Below, one piece after another: positions 24,000 to 34,650 of a stretch of DNA of 64,000 nt (positions are counted from its first letter, which is position 1; each line of letters begins with the position of its first letter). The notes below the pieces were generated by a model. That model made no database searches, was not told the DNA's origin, and worked only from the letters and a program-made list of their open reading frames with translations. The DNA comes from Chrysemys picta bellii (taxonomy: Eukaryota > Chordata > Testudines > Emydidae): assembly GCF_011386835.1 (NCBI RefSeq), contig NC_088798.1:9598501-9662500 (forward strand), written 5' to 3'. Both the position numbers and the translations under genes were made by a program.

Positions 24000-25055
24000 C
24001 AAGTATATACTGAAAATGCCTTTCTTTAGATAAATAAACTTGTCTGTGCACACACAACACTGCAGATCACAACACTTGGGTGCCCTCTGCAATTCACTCC
24101 CTGTAGTCTGTGCTGCAGTGCAGTGTTGACATAGCTTTTGTGGGAGGCAGTCCTCAAAACTATTGGGATGGGACCCAACCTAACCCAATTCCCACAATCA
24201 CAAAATCCAGGAACACTTGGGCCTGCTCTGGCATACCAGACTATGGTACTCTCAGTGGCCACCAGGCTAACCACTTATACATATCAATGTGTAGACGGAA
24301 ACACAAGGCTGTTGTACCAAGAACTCAGGTCCCCCTCAATCTAGCTGTGCCTTCACCCGCGGCCTGTTCTGGATTCTGCAAGAATGACACCCCACCTCTT
24401 CTCACATAACAATGGTTGAGGAGGCCTTCTCCCGCAACCATCTTATGCTAAATTGCCCTTTAAGTGACTTCCTTGCAAGGACTACCCTCCCCACCATGCC
24501 CAATTTAGGAGTTGTGATGACGTTATTACAGAAAGAAAAGAAAAAGCCACTGGAACGTATGGTAGGAAAAAACAATGCTGTTACAATTTCACAACTTCCG
24601 TGCAAATAGACAACAGTAACCACAACACGAGAAACCCAGAGTTCCATACATCCATGACTCCCATCCCCCAGGTGCATACACCAACCAGCCTCAAACCAAT
24701 CACATGTGAAGCCATGTCTACACTCCAGGCACTCCAGCAGCACAGTTATGGAATCATAGATATGCCACTGTAAGCCCATAGTGTAGACACAGATTACAGA
24801 AACAGAAGGGGTTTTTCCATTGCTATAGGAACTCCCCTTCCCTGAGTGATAGTAGCTGGGTCAATGGAACCAGTCTTTCGTAGTCCTGCTTCCATCTGCA
24901 CCAAGGGGATAGGTAAGCATAGCTACAGCACACAGCGTTGTGGATTTTCCGCATTCCTAATTGCTGTAGGTATGTTGAGCTACGTTTTAAGTGTAGACCA
25001 GGCCTAAAACCCCATGCCCTGCATGAGTGACTTGAGGGGCAATAAGACTTCACAT
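24000..25055. other. Unassigned intronic stretch with MITE-like tracts
   Basis: It contains GCAGTGCAGTGTTGACATAG at 24114, CCATGTCTACACTCCAGGCA at 24712 and TTAAGTGTAGACCAGGCCTA near 25008, all resembling turtle MITE ends, so it may be one or two decayed DNA elements (for example 24708-25012). The open frames here carry no recognisable domain. Confidence 0.45.
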
Positions 25056-25059
25056 GTTT

Positions 25060-25260
25060 GTCTTAAATAATCTTTTCTGGCAGTGAGTTCCACAGGTTAA
25101 TCACATTTTGTGTAAAACAAGTATTTCTTTTTCAGTTTTAAACTTGTTGCTTTTCAATTTCATTATACGTGTGTGTTCTCTTTCTCTGGATGTGCCATTG
25201 ATTTGCAGGCCTTTATCTTTATTTCCCCCCCCTCAATGATTTACAGAGCCAATTTACTCA
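25060..25260 (-). mobile_element. Short LINE fragment, CR1-like
   Basis: Contains GGCAGTGAGTTCCACAGGTTAA followed by the AAACAAGTATTTCTTTTTCA type sequence that corresponds, on the minus strand, to the C-terminal end of CR1/L2-type RTs. Low divergence anchor only; boundaries approximate. Confidence 0.5.
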
Positions 25261-25403
25261 GTTTTCAAGTGCAAGAATGATAAATTCAAATTATGAGGCC
25301 TCCTAATGCAAATTAGGATCTTAAAATCAAGCCACATGATTGCTGGTTCATGATCAGTCATCAGTAATATTCTGTCCTGCATTACACTTGTAGAAAGAGA
25401 AGG

Positions 25404-25745
25404 TTACTCACCCCTTGCGCAGTAACTGAGTTTCTTCGAGATGGTTGTCCCTGTGGGTGCTCCACTTTAGGTGTCTTGGCACCCTGTGCTTGTAATCGGA
25501 GATTTGTAGTGGCAGCGTCCCAGGTGGCCACACACGTGCGGTATCCGTCTCACGCGACTATGAGTGGCCACTTAGCGTGCATAGCCAACTGTCCCTTGGT
25601 TCCTTCTCTACCCCAGAGAATCAGCATGAAACTCCGAAGTAGAGGGAAGGAGGGAGGCTAGCGGAGCACCCACAGGGACAACCATCTCAAAGAAACTCAG
25701 TTACTGCACAAGGTGAGTAGCCTTCTCTTCTTCGAGGAGCGTCCC
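25404..25745. repeat. Left terminal complex of DIRS element 1 (ITR plus internal complementary region)
   Basis: The segment 25404-25462 (TTACTCACCCCTTGCGCAGT onward) is repeated inverted at 25663-25719 (to ACTGCACAAGGTGAGTA), giving a hairpin with a 200-bp loop. Beyond it, 25720-25760 (TTCTTCGAGGAGCGTCCCTG onward) is the inverted equivalent of the right end near 31070-31105 (CCCACAGGGGCACTCC, CTCGAAGAAGAA). The internal block therefore complements both ends of the element in joined order, as in the DIRS internal complementary region thought to template end completion and circularisation. Confidence 0.85.
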
Positions 25746-26840
25746 TGTGGGTGCTCCACTTTAGGTGACCATGGAGCAGTACCTCCCAATGGAAGGTGGG
25801 GCTTCGGAGTATCTTTGTTGACGGTGGATAGCACCGAGAGTCCAAACTGAGTGTCAGGAGAGGAATGTTGTTCAAGGGATAATTTTTGGTAAACATGTGG
25901 GCTAAGGCCCAGGTAGCTGCCCTGCAAATATCTACAATAGGTACATTGTTGAGGAACGCTACTGACGTGGATAGCGCTCTGGTGGAGTGCATACAAATCC
26001 CAGGTGGAGCAGGGATGTTGCTCTGATGATAGCACAAATGGATACAGCCAGAAATTCACTTAGATAGTCTTTGTTTAGAGATGGCCTCACCCTTCGATCG
26101 CTCTGTGACCAAGAGAAAGAGACATGACTATTTTCTAAATATCTTTGTTCTTTCTAGGTAGAAGGCCAGAGCTCTACAGACGTCAAGAGTCTGAAGGGAT
26201 ACCTCTCTGGCGTCGGCATGGGGTTTCGGAAAAAACACAGGTAAGTAAATGGGTTGGTTTAAATGAAATGAAGAGGCTACTTTAGGTATAAATTTAGGGT
26301 GGGGTCTTAGGATCACTGTCTTTATGGAATGTGGTATACGGTGGGTGTGCCATTAGGGCACCTAGCTCTCCTACTCTTCTTGCTGAAGTGATTGCGAAAA
26401 GGAAGGAGACCTTCATCGATAGATGTAGCAGTGAGCAAGTTGCAAGGGGTTCAAATGGTTTCCCCATGATGGTGCATAGCACGAGGTTAAGGTTCCATAT
26501 AGGAGTATGGTGTTTTTGGGGAGGGTAGATGTTGGTCACGCCCTTTAAGAATTGTTTAGTTGTTGGATGAGCACAGATCGTGGTTCCATCTACCTTATCA
26601 TGTAGTGAGGTGATCGTTGCTAAGTCTACCTTTATGTAACTACTGGAGAGGCCCGCCTTTTTAAGGCCTAGTATATAGTACAGGACTCTGGGTAGAGTCA
26701 AAATGAGGAGACATATGATGAGCCTCACATCAAGTGCAGAAATGTATCCACTTACGAGTGTAAGTTTTGCGTGCACTCGGTTTGTGACTGCTCAAGAGAA
26801 TGTCTTTAACCTCCTCAGAGTAATCCTGATCCAGGCCCAT
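25687..26840 (-). pseudogene. DIRS tyrosine recombinase (YR) domain, decayed (element 1)
   Basis: The minus strand shows, in order, the N-terminal segment SARKTYTRKWIHFC (near 26740), the catalytic-Arg block FAITSARRVGEL (near 26390), ALAFYLERTKIFRK (near 26150), and the HxxR block MHSTRALSTS with ICRAATWALAHMFTKNYPL ending in the nucleophile Tyr region (near 25900). These are the signature R...HxxR...Y residues of tyrosine recombinases, which integrate circular DIRS cDNA without target duplication. The blocks are spread over three frames, so at least two frameshifts have broken the gene. The HxxR-Tyr block is open in two overlapping frames. Confidence 0.88.
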
Positions 26841-27148
26841 TAGCCATGGAGTAACCAAGCCTTGAGGCGGAGAACCGCTAGGATGGGGTGAATGACGCAG
26901 CCGGCATCCTGTGTCAGGAGGTGAGGAAGTTGTGGAAGGGTTCGAGGTGGGCTCACCACCAACTGTGTTAGGTATGGGAACCACGTCTGTCTGGGCCACG
27001 TGGGTGCAATGAATATGACCCTGGCCTTGTCCTGTCTGATTTTGTGTAGCACCCGGCTCAGTAGAGGAATCGGGGGGAACATGTACATTAGTGGTGCTTC
27101 CCATTTTGTGAGGAGGGCATTGCTCAGTGAGTGATGCCTGAGCCCTGC

Positions 27149-27667
27149 TCAGGAGCAATACTGAGGGCATTTCGTATTGTGAGCTGTTGCGAATAAATCT
27201 ACAGTAGGGAACCCGCACTCGTTGAATATGGTCACGAGGGTCGGGTAGTCCATCTCGCACTCGTGGGTTTGTGAGAAGTGTCTGCTCAGATGGTCTGCCA
27301 TGGTATTCTGCAGTCCTGACAGGTAAGCTGCAGAAATGTCTATCATGTTGGATATGCACCACTGCCATAGGTGTAGTGCCTCAATGCAGAGAGGGTATGA
27401 TTGAGCTCCGCCTTGTCGGTTTATATAAAACGTACAGGCTGTGTTGTCCGTGAAGACATTGATGGTATTGTTGCGGATAAGTGGAAGGAAGTGTTTGGAT
27501 GCTTTCCTGACTGCTCGGAGCTCTAGAATGTTTATATGTCGATTGGTTTCTGCTGGGAACCAGCATCCCTGGATGGTGGTGTTGTCCAGATGGACTCCCC
27601 ATCCCAGTAGGGAGGCATCTGTGGTGATCGTTAAAGCGGGAGATTTTTGTTGAAATGGGACCCCCAA
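27149..27667 (-). pseudogene. DIRS RNase H domain and start of methyltransferase-like region (element 1)
   Basis: A 172-codon minus-strand frame with the RNase H active-site pattern: ITTDASLLGWG (first Asp), ILELRAV (Glu), VFTDNTA (second Asp) and MADHLSR (last Asp). The YINRQGGAQS segment is characteristic of DIRS and related RNases H. Toward the C-terminus, PTVDLFATAHNTKCPQY matches the conserved DLFAT...N.K block at the start of the DIRS methyltransferase-like domain. The second DIRS copy lacks this whole region. It follows the RT directly, separated by a short degenerate stretch. Confidence 0.88.
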
Positions 27668-27896
27668 GCAGGGAATCCTTCACTCTGCGGGGCATAGTGA
27701 GTTGTTTGTGGAGGGAATGCTTGTGTAGTATATAGCAGGTGCGGAGCCAGGCCTGTAGGTATCTCATATGCAGTTGGGCATGTTTGACTACATAAGTTGT
27801 AGCAGCCATATGCCCAAGGAGTTGTAGGCAGGTCCTGGAGGATGTTTGGGGGCTGTCTGTGATTGTTATCATCAGCCTGGTTAGGTTGAGGTATCG

Positions 27897-28700
27897 CTAT
27901 TGGAGTAATCTCGCTTGTGCTGCGGGACAGTCAAGATAGGCCCCTATAAACTCTAGTTGTTGGACAGGGAACAGGGTGGGCTTTTGGACGTTTATTTGAA
28001 ACCCTAGGCTCATGAAGAGGGTTACAGTGGTTTGTGTAGCTTGTACTGCTGTCTGCTGAGCTGGTGCTCTTATGAGGCAGTCGTCCAAGTATGGGAAGAT
28101 CATTACCCCTAGCCTGAAGAGGTGAGCTGCGGCGACGGCTAGGACTTTGGAGAACACCCTTGGGGATGTCAACAAGTCGAAGGGTAGTACTGTGTATCGG
28201 TAATGTTGATGGCCTAGTGTGAAGCGCAGAAATTGTCTGTGTGCTGGACGAATGTGACATGAAAGTAGGTGTCCTGTAGGTCGATGGACGAGAGCCAATC
28301 TCCTTTCTCTAATGCCGGAATTATGGTTGCCAGCGTAACCATTTTGAAGCACTGAGTCCTTATAAACTTGTAGAGTTAGCATATGTCCAGAATGGTCTCC
28401 AGCCCCCGTTCTTTTTCTGCATGAGAAAATAATGGGAATAAAACCCTCTTCCCCTGTGTTGGAGTGGTACTATTTCCACGAGCTCCTAGTTGCAGGAATG
28501 GTTTATTTCCTGCTGCAACAGGATCTTGTGAGAGGGGTCCCTGAACAGGGACGGGGAAGGTGGGTGGGTAGGGGGAGTAGAAATAAATGGGATAGAGTAA
28601 CCCTTCTGGGCGATTTCCGGGACCCATTTGTCTGTAGTGATGTTGTTCCAGACTCGGTAGTATGGTAGCAAGCGGTCTCCAAAGAGACGGGAGGTCATCT
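27897..28700 (-). pseudogene. DIRS reverse transcriptase domain (element 1)
   Basis: The minus-strand frame 28382 to 27897 contains RT palm motifs: YRYTVLPFDLLTSPRVFSK followed by IFPYLDDCLI, whose YLDD box carries the catalytic aspartates, and then LEFIGAYLD, typical of DIRS RTs. Upstream, in shifted frames between 28700 and 28382, are pieces equivalent to SLFRDPSHK and the GWRPILDLR-type fingers region. The frame changes mean the RT is split by indels. It is collinear with the RT of the second copy (FPYLDDWLI, EFIGAVLDS). Confidence 0.85.
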
Positions 28701-28749
28701 GATAATCCAGCATTGGAGAAAATAGAGGTCTCGAGCCCTTGACCATTAC

Positions 28750-30991
28750 TTCAAAACAATTGACGGGATGTTGAAGGTTGAGACGTGGCAGGTTGATCCT
28801 GGTTCTGCCTGCGCCTCGCTTGTTTTTGCTTGCGGTGTTGATCGTATTGTCTCTGGGGTTGGGAGTATGGGGCGGGATGGAATCTTTGGGTATAAAATCT
28901 GCCCTGTTTTTTCTTGTTTGGGGAGACATAAATACCTAAGTTCTTCAAGGTGGTTCTCGAGTCCTTTAAGGTACGTAGGGATGCATCTGTGGGTTGCGCA
29001 AATAGTTTTTGTCCCTCAAAGGGCAGGTCCTCAACTGTGGCTTGTACTTCCCTAGGAGATCCAGAGAGGTGGAGCCATGATGCTTGACGCAGGACGACGG
29101 ACGTGGCGAAGAAATGATTTGCTGTGTCAGCAGAATCAAGGGAGGCCTGCAGTGCTGTTTTGGCAATTAAGGAGCCCTCCACAATGTTAGCTTTGTATTG
29201 CTCCTTTGACTCCTCCGGTATTTGTTCAATAACAGATGTCATTTTATTAAACAAGTTGTAGGTGTATTTCGCCAACAGAGCAGAGTAGTTATGAGAAATT
29301 GTAGTGAGGCTGAGGAATAGGCTTTGCGTCCGAAGAGATCAAGCCTTTTCCAGTCTTTGTCATAAGGGGTGGTTTTTGACTGGTGTTGTTTTCCCCTTTC
29401 GGTTTACTGCCTCTACGGCCAGTGAATTTGGAGCCAGGTGAGTAAATAAGAATTCAGCCCCTTTCGCTGGTAAGTAATATTTTCTGTCCGAACATTTACA
29501 GGAGGGTGGGACAATGGCCGGTGTCTGTCATATAATCTTTGCAAGATCCATTATACCAGTGTTAATGGGCAGAGCTATCTTTGCTGATGGGGATGCCTGC
29601 AGGATGTCAGTAAGTTTGTGCTGGGTTTCTGGCAGCTCTGCTAAAGAGATGTTCAGGGATTCTGCAACTCTTTTGAATAAGTCCTGGAAGGACTTGAAAT
29701 TATCACCTGTGGTGAGAGGCGATGGCATAATTGTTTCATCTGGGGACAAGGATAAAATATGGGTGGGTGGCAGTGTGTTGCCTTCAGGAGCCTCTTCCAG
29801 CTCCTCTCCCTCTTCCTCCTGGGCCTCCAATAGTGGTGGGCTTGCGGGTGAAGTGGACTGGGTGGCCCTTGATGCTGGTGTGTTGGGGGGGGTGTTAAAA
29901 TTTTGGGCTCTGTAGATTGTTCATGGGTCCCAGTATGGCCAATTGGGTGGCATAACAATGGGTGGTGGTATCCATGGTTGTGCCTGCCAGCTTTGCCCTG
30001 GCATAGAAAGTTGTTGGTGAGAGGGTCCCATTTTCGGGGAGGAATGACGAGGGATATAAAGACCTGAATCATCCTCTTCATCCTCATCACTAGATAGTGG
30101 AGATGCAGATCCGCTAGGAGTGCCTATTCGGGTTGGTTCTGGTCTGACTGGGGGTACCGTCAGTGCCGAAGAGGGGTGTTCCCAGCGTGGAGAAGATTGC
30201 TAGGTCTGCCTGTCTGGTAAAAGGTTGTGGTACCAGGAAGCTCGGTGCCGTGGATAGCAGCGTAGTATGCTCAGACAGTGCCGAGGTCTTGTGAGGCTGT
30301 GTATATGCAGCAGGTGGTGTCATTACACTAGCTGGTGCCGAGGTGTTTTTTTGGGACTGTCGGGGCCAAGCTAGGGAGCTTAGCTTTAGCTTGTGCACCT
30401 GAGTGAGAGCTTGACAGTGTCGGTGCTGTGGTGCATCAGGACGTATCGTTACTGAATGGTCCTGGTGCCTCTTGGTCCGAGGTTCTCAGTGCCGTCGGTA
30501 CTGGGGCAGATTTCTCACCAGGAGACCGCTTCTTCTTTGGGGGAATCTCTTTGTGGCGATGACTGTGACCGATGTTTGCTCGTCTTCTTAGATGCAGGTT
30601 CCTTAGACATGGTTTGTGTGGAGCCCTTGTCTGAGGCTGCTGCTGGAGAACATTGGCCAGGAGGAGTCCTGGACTCTGGGTCGGAGGCTGGCCTGAGAGA
30701 TTTCTCCATCATTAATAATTTTAGTTTGAGGTCCGTCGCTTTCAGTGTCCTGGCAGATAATTTCTTATAATGTGGACACTTCTGTGGTATACGGGTTTCC
30801 CAAAACCAGTGTATGCACTGAGCGTGACCATCCAATACAGGAATAGATAGCCTGCAGGTCAGGAAACGTTTAAAGCTGGGGAACCAGGCATGCCTGAGGA
30901 GGTCCAGATCTATAGAAATGGTTGTAGTTAGATCACCATCAGCGGTAGAGAAGGAACTGAGGGATGCTTGGCTGCGCACGCTAAGTGGCAA
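28750..30991 (-). pseudogene. DIRS gag-like ORF, frameshifted (element 1)
   Basis: On the minus strand several overlapping frames encode a low-complexity, Ser/Pro/Thr-rich protein. The N-terminal piece (30991 to 30515) has an ARTLKATDLKLKLLMMEKSL segment collinear with RTLKDREQRLKVLLVEAALR of the second DIRS copy. A middle piece (29830 to 29528) has FKRVAESLNISLAELPE, collinear with LKRAAQSLAIQAEEVE. The C-terminal piece (29275 to 28751) has the conserved segment ASLDSADTANHF and VQATVEDLPFEGQKLF, then a basic Gln/Arg-rich tail that may bind RNA. At least two frameshifts separate these blocks. Role as ORF1 is inferred from position and composition. Confidence 0.75.
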
Positions 30992-31105
30992 CTCGGAGCG
31001 GCGCGAAATGGCTACTGCGCATGCGTGGCCAACTGGGGCACTGCTACTACAAATCTCCGATTAAAAGCGCCAAGCCACCTAAAGCGGAGCTCCCACAGGG
31101 GCACT
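30945..31105. repeat. Right inverted terminal repeat of DIRS element 1
   Basis: Its reverse complement matches 25455-25620 over about 160 bp with scattered differences. Shared anchors, in plus-strand spelling here, are GCACGCTAAGTGGC, GGCCAACTGGG, ACTACAAATCTCCGAT and CACCTAAAG. On the minus strand this is the 5' end of the element, so it should contain the promoter; I see no clear TATA box in it. Confidence 0.85.
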
Positions 31106-31256
31106 CCTCGAAGAAGAACCCACTATTTCCAATTACCTCAACTGTGCAAATCACATAGATTTAATACCTTAGATTCATAAAACATTTTAGGAAATCAGAC
31201 TTCAGCTTTTTTCAATAAGATTGTATAGGTGTAACACAGGACAAGATTTAGCCTTA

Positions 31257-31287
<31 letters not shown>

Positions 31288-31290
31288 AAC
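31257..31290 (+). ncRNA. U6 snRNA 5' fragment (pseudogene)
   Basis: GCTTGCTTCGGCAGCACATA followed by TACTAAAATTGAAC matches nucleotides 3 to about 36 of U6 snRNA with one base missing (one G of TTGGAAC). The remaining two thirds of U6 and the upstream promoter are absent and the sequence changes abruptly at 31291. It is a dead fragment, probably a LINE-mobilised chimera. Confidence 0.85.
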
Positions 31291-32028
31291 TTAGTTAACA
31301 ATTCTGTTGCTGATGTTTAAACCAGACTAATCCAGTTCACTTTCCCATATCTATTTTGTCTCTCTAGCCAGCAGATTACCATAGTACTTAGGTACTGGCT
31401 AACTCAGCTGTAGCCTAGGAGGGAACCTAGGCTAATACAGTTTTAAGAGTGTTAGCCTGCATCTTGACAGTGGTTTATTACTACAGTAAACCAGCTCGAC
31501 TGTGCTAATAAGATTGAAACACACCCTCGTTTTGCCCATCAAGCCAGGGCTTAAGGTGCTAGAGCACTTTACATAAAATGGTTGGAAAAAATTGTTTAAA
31601 ATGGCAAGGTGCCTATTTTAAATTCAACTTGAGGCGAAAGGCAAGCAGGGAAAATTTCAGCCCAAATAGTCTCTCAAAGTTATAAGCAACTGAAAGCAGA
31701 AGCTTATTAGGGAATACATCAGGCAACTTTAACTACAGGCGTCACTAACAGTACTGGCTATAAGGATTCAAAAGTTATATACATTTTACTTTTTAGTTTT
31801 CTTTTGATTATTTTTAATAGTACTTCACTATGACTCCCTTGCTTTGGTTCTTCCCTCAGTTCCGTCAGCTACACTTTTTCTTTCTTTCTTTCTACTGAAT
31901 ATCTTGTACAAGCATTGTAGACTGATTCATTTTATAGCCAACACTAGAGGAGAAAATGACCAGTGCAGAACAGGCTTCTGGCCATTCCCTCCTAGAGTAT
32001 ATTTGTAAAGCTGACAGATTTGTCTTAC

Positions 32029-32124
32029 CTCCTCTGACTGTTCTCTGGTTTGTGCAGGTGAAGATCTTCTTCCTACGGTAAGTCGATGGCAAGGATAAGT
32101 GAGCCCCGATGCAGCTAGAGTCAT
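32029..32124 (-). CDS. FAF1: FAF1 coding exon: end of UB2 and start of linker
   Basis: This 96-bp exon (32 codons, phase 0 at both ends) follows a TTGCAG acceptor and ends in a GTAAGA donor. It encodes the end of the second ubiquitin-like domain (GLTYPCHRLTVGRR) and a polar linker (SSPAQTREQSEE). It corresponds to about human residues 249-280. Differences from the remembered human protein are few and conservative (for example TLAAS for CLAES and T for S before YPCH). The exon is internal, so the ATG at its first codon is not a translation start. It is the most 5' FAF1 exon visible. The preceding exon, which should end near GWPTSATDDS, was not found between 32125 and 64000. Confidence 0.95.
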
Positions 32125-33389
32125 CTGCAACAAAGCAGCAATTATTTATTAATTTAATTGTCTCGTTTCAGAATATTTTTGCTTTTTGGGTTAAAAACTG
32201 CACTGCAGAAGTCTGAATGAATTATACCAAGATAAAGACTGAAAAATAAAAATAATTCATCACATGAAAATTATTTAGGAAAAAAAAGCAACTACCATTG
32301 TACAGTTACTGTTAATAGGCTTATATTGCAACATCCTCTCTTATGTGAAGAGCCTCAATAACTCATTCTCAGCTGGACATACAAGGCTGCAACCTCTCTC
32401 CGCCTTAGGTTTCTCTACAGCTATGCTAAGTCATCAATAGAAAACTTGCCAACAGAAGATGAAATGCGGTAGCAGAGGCTGCCTGAAAACAACTGGCCGC
32501 TGTTTCTTTCAACAGCCGCCACAGCAACACATAGATGAGCTATGAGAATTATGATGTTCTGAACCCTATAAACTCTGTACATATTTCACATAAGAAGAAT
32601 AATACAGGAGATGTGATAATTGTTTGCACTGGCATTTCAGCTTTTTGCTAAGATACTAGGATCACGGTTGTTAGAGACCATGGCATACTGGCTTGAGTTT
32701 GTTTCCATGCTGAGAATTTTTCCATATTAAGAAGGATTAATAGATCAAATTATAAAACTAGTTACCGAGTGGAGCTCAGGTATGATAAAATGCATGTAAT
32801 TCATGTTTCCTCCCTAATTAATAAGTAAACAGCAAACTAAAGACAAGTTAAGGTACTGAGGGATTAATTAAAAACATTATTTAAATCACTTCAAAATACA
32901 AAGTTTCATGTAAGAAGACATTAAAGAAATCCCATAATCCAAATGTTACAAATATATTTAAAAAAAAAATCAATTTGTTAACGTGGAATCTCTCTGTATA
33001 AAGTTTAATTAGCACTAATACTGAAGACATATGTTATGCCTCCCATTTAAACATCTACACCCAGGAACTCAGCTATGCTGATGAACTTGCAGTCAGTGTA
33101 GGAAGAATATCTATTAATCAATCCTAAGGGAAAATAAGAGGTATCTTTTAGCTATCATCATATGCCTACATTTAAAATGAATGAAACAGTAACAGTAAAG
33201 ACATAGCAATTGCCTGAAAGACATGATGGTTAAATATCCACTAATATGAGGGAATAATATTAGAGGATCCAATTCTGTACCTTCCTCCGAGAACAGACTC
33301 ATTAATTTCAGTGTGAATTAAAGTACTACTCAACGTAAGTACATAAACATATACAGTCTCTCATAGTACAAAGCACCATAGACTCACAT

Positions 33390-34650
33390 CACAATGAACA
33401 GTAAACACAGCATGCAGGAGTCATTGGCCAGCAATCTTCCTCAACATTTTGCAAGTCCTCACACAGCCTTGAAAAGTGTGCCATATTGCATCCCATGCTG
33501 TCAGCCACATTGTTGAACCACGCTCACTGAGGGTGCCCCATGCCCTGGCCCCAATCCCTGCAAAACTTGCTTTGGTGATCTTCCTCTGCTAATCCAACCC
33601 ACAGGTTCCACAAACTCAAGTTTTCTTTGTCCGACTAAACTGATATCAGGTATCACTCCAGTTATGCTTTAAATTTGGGCGATTACCTACCTCATCATTT
33701 GTCATGTGAGAAGTATAGTTACTGCGCAGCAATCACCATTTCAGTGTCAAGGCAGAAAGCCTCTTAATGTCCGGTTTCCATAGCATCCATGTCTTGCACA
33801 CATATAGCAAGGTGCTGAAGACAAGAGACTGCAGTGATTTCATTTTTACACTTCATGCTAACACTCTTGCTTAGCCAACTGAATGTCAGCTGAAAGTCGC
33901 TAGAGCAGTGGTCCCAAGTCCAATTCTAGGTTGGCTCTCTAAGAGAAGTTTAGCATCCATTATAGTCATAGTACCCAGGTATTTAAATTATTCAATGCAC
34001 TGCTAAGAAAATAGGAAATTTAGAGGCTTTCTTCCTCTTCAGATTTGGGTAAAGATATCACCTTTTCAATAGACTTAGATGTCACCATTGTCTTTGTTTT
34101 TTCATCTTTAGACCTAACGTCTTCCACTACTGCTCCTTCTGTCAATTTTTGCACCCCTTCTTGCAATAATCCAATCAGGTCAATATCATCAGCAAAACAC
34201 AGATGACTAATTTTTAATCCACCAATGAATATGCCTGCCTGTAAATTTCCATCAGTGGCTCATCTTAACGTTTCTTGAAGAGAACAATGGAAGAGCATTG
34301 GTGATAGCATGCAGCCCTGTCTGACACCTATCCTTCAATCAAGTCAACTACTTTGTTCACACCCTATGAACACTGAAGCCATTGCACTTTCACAGAGAAT
34401 TTGTATCAGCCTTGTTATATTTCCACCAAGTCTGACCAGCTGCAGGATTGCTCAAAGAGGTTATGCCATATCCTGTCAAACACTTTAGAAAAATCCACAG
34501 AGACAGGGATCACTTTCCCAGCATTCGCCAACACTTTCTCGCATAGCACAGGCCGACTAAATATTTGCTCCCCTGTAACTCTTTTGGCTCTAACCCTGGC
34601 TTGTTCTTCAGCCAGAAAATTTTCCATCTTGAGCACAATTCTCTTCAGGA
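33390..34650 (-). mobile_element. Non-LTR retrotransposon RT remnant (RTE-like)
   Basis: The minus strand encodes, from 34640 downward, NFLAEEQARVRAKRVTGEQI, FSRPVLCEKVLANAGK, VSVDFSKVFDRIWH (the finger motif VDF.KAFDRVWH), then QGCMLSPMLFHCSLQETLR, then ISHLCFADDIDLIGLLQEG with the FADD catalytic box and a KTMVTSKS segment. Frames are broken by stops. The QIF...LCEK and DFKKAFDRVWH style separates it from CR1. The clade is not certain; RTE-type is the best guess. Confidence 0.75.

Larger units (their letters stand above)
25397..31105 (-). mobile_element. DIRS-like tyrosine-recombinase retrotransposon, near full length, decayed
   Basis: A 5.7-kb retroelement read on the minus strand in the order gag-like, reverse transcriptase, RNase H, methyltransferase-like region, tyrosine recombinase, which is the DIRS order. 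It lacks long terminal repeats. Instead the left end (about 25455-25620) is an inverted copy of the right end (about 30945-31080), sharing CTTTAGGTG, ATCGGAGATTTGTAGT, GCCACTTAGCGTGC and TTCCTTCTCTACC in the same order. An internal complementary region at about 25663-25745 matches the two outermost ends joined together. No target-site duplication is evident, as expected for YR elements. The coding regions are broken by frameshifts and stops, so it is not autonomous now. It sits in sense orientation in a FAF1 intron. Confidence 0.9.
23912..32028 (-). other. FAF1: FAF1 intron, 8.1 kb, mostly DIRS element
   Basis: This intron lies between the exons at 32029-32124 and 23785-23911. It contains a 24-nt T run on the gene strand beside the acceptor, an unassigned stretch with MITE-like tracts (24000-25020), a short CR1-like fragment (25060-25260), the 5.7-kb DIRS-like element (25397-31105) and a 5' U6 snRNA fragment (31257-31290). 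Without the DIRS insertion the intron would be about 2.4 kb. Confidence 0.75.
4630..32124 (-). other. FAF1: FAF1 gene, internal segment (five coding exons)
   Basis: The minus strand carries five exons that splice in frame and match FAF1, a ubiquitin-receptor adaptor of the VCP/p97 system and a FAS-associated pro-apoptotic factor with UBA, two UB-like, UAS and UBX domains. Order along the gene is 32029-32124, 23785-23911, 22268-22331, 21237-21318, 4630-4784. Exon junction phases are 0, 1, 2 and 0, and the last exon ends after two bases of a codon. Every acceptor ends AG and every donor starts GT. The protein is nearly identical to the human sequence as I remember it (about residues 249-423). 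The UBA, UB1 and most of UB2 lie upstream of the window, and the rest of UAS, the coiled coil and UBX lie downstream. Identification is by protein recognition; no search was run. Confidence 0.95.

Noticed and set aside
31861..31900. TTTC repeat near the FAF1 exon as a splicing feature
   Set aside because: It is more than 120 bp downstream of the exon on the gene strand, short, and not in an acceptor position.
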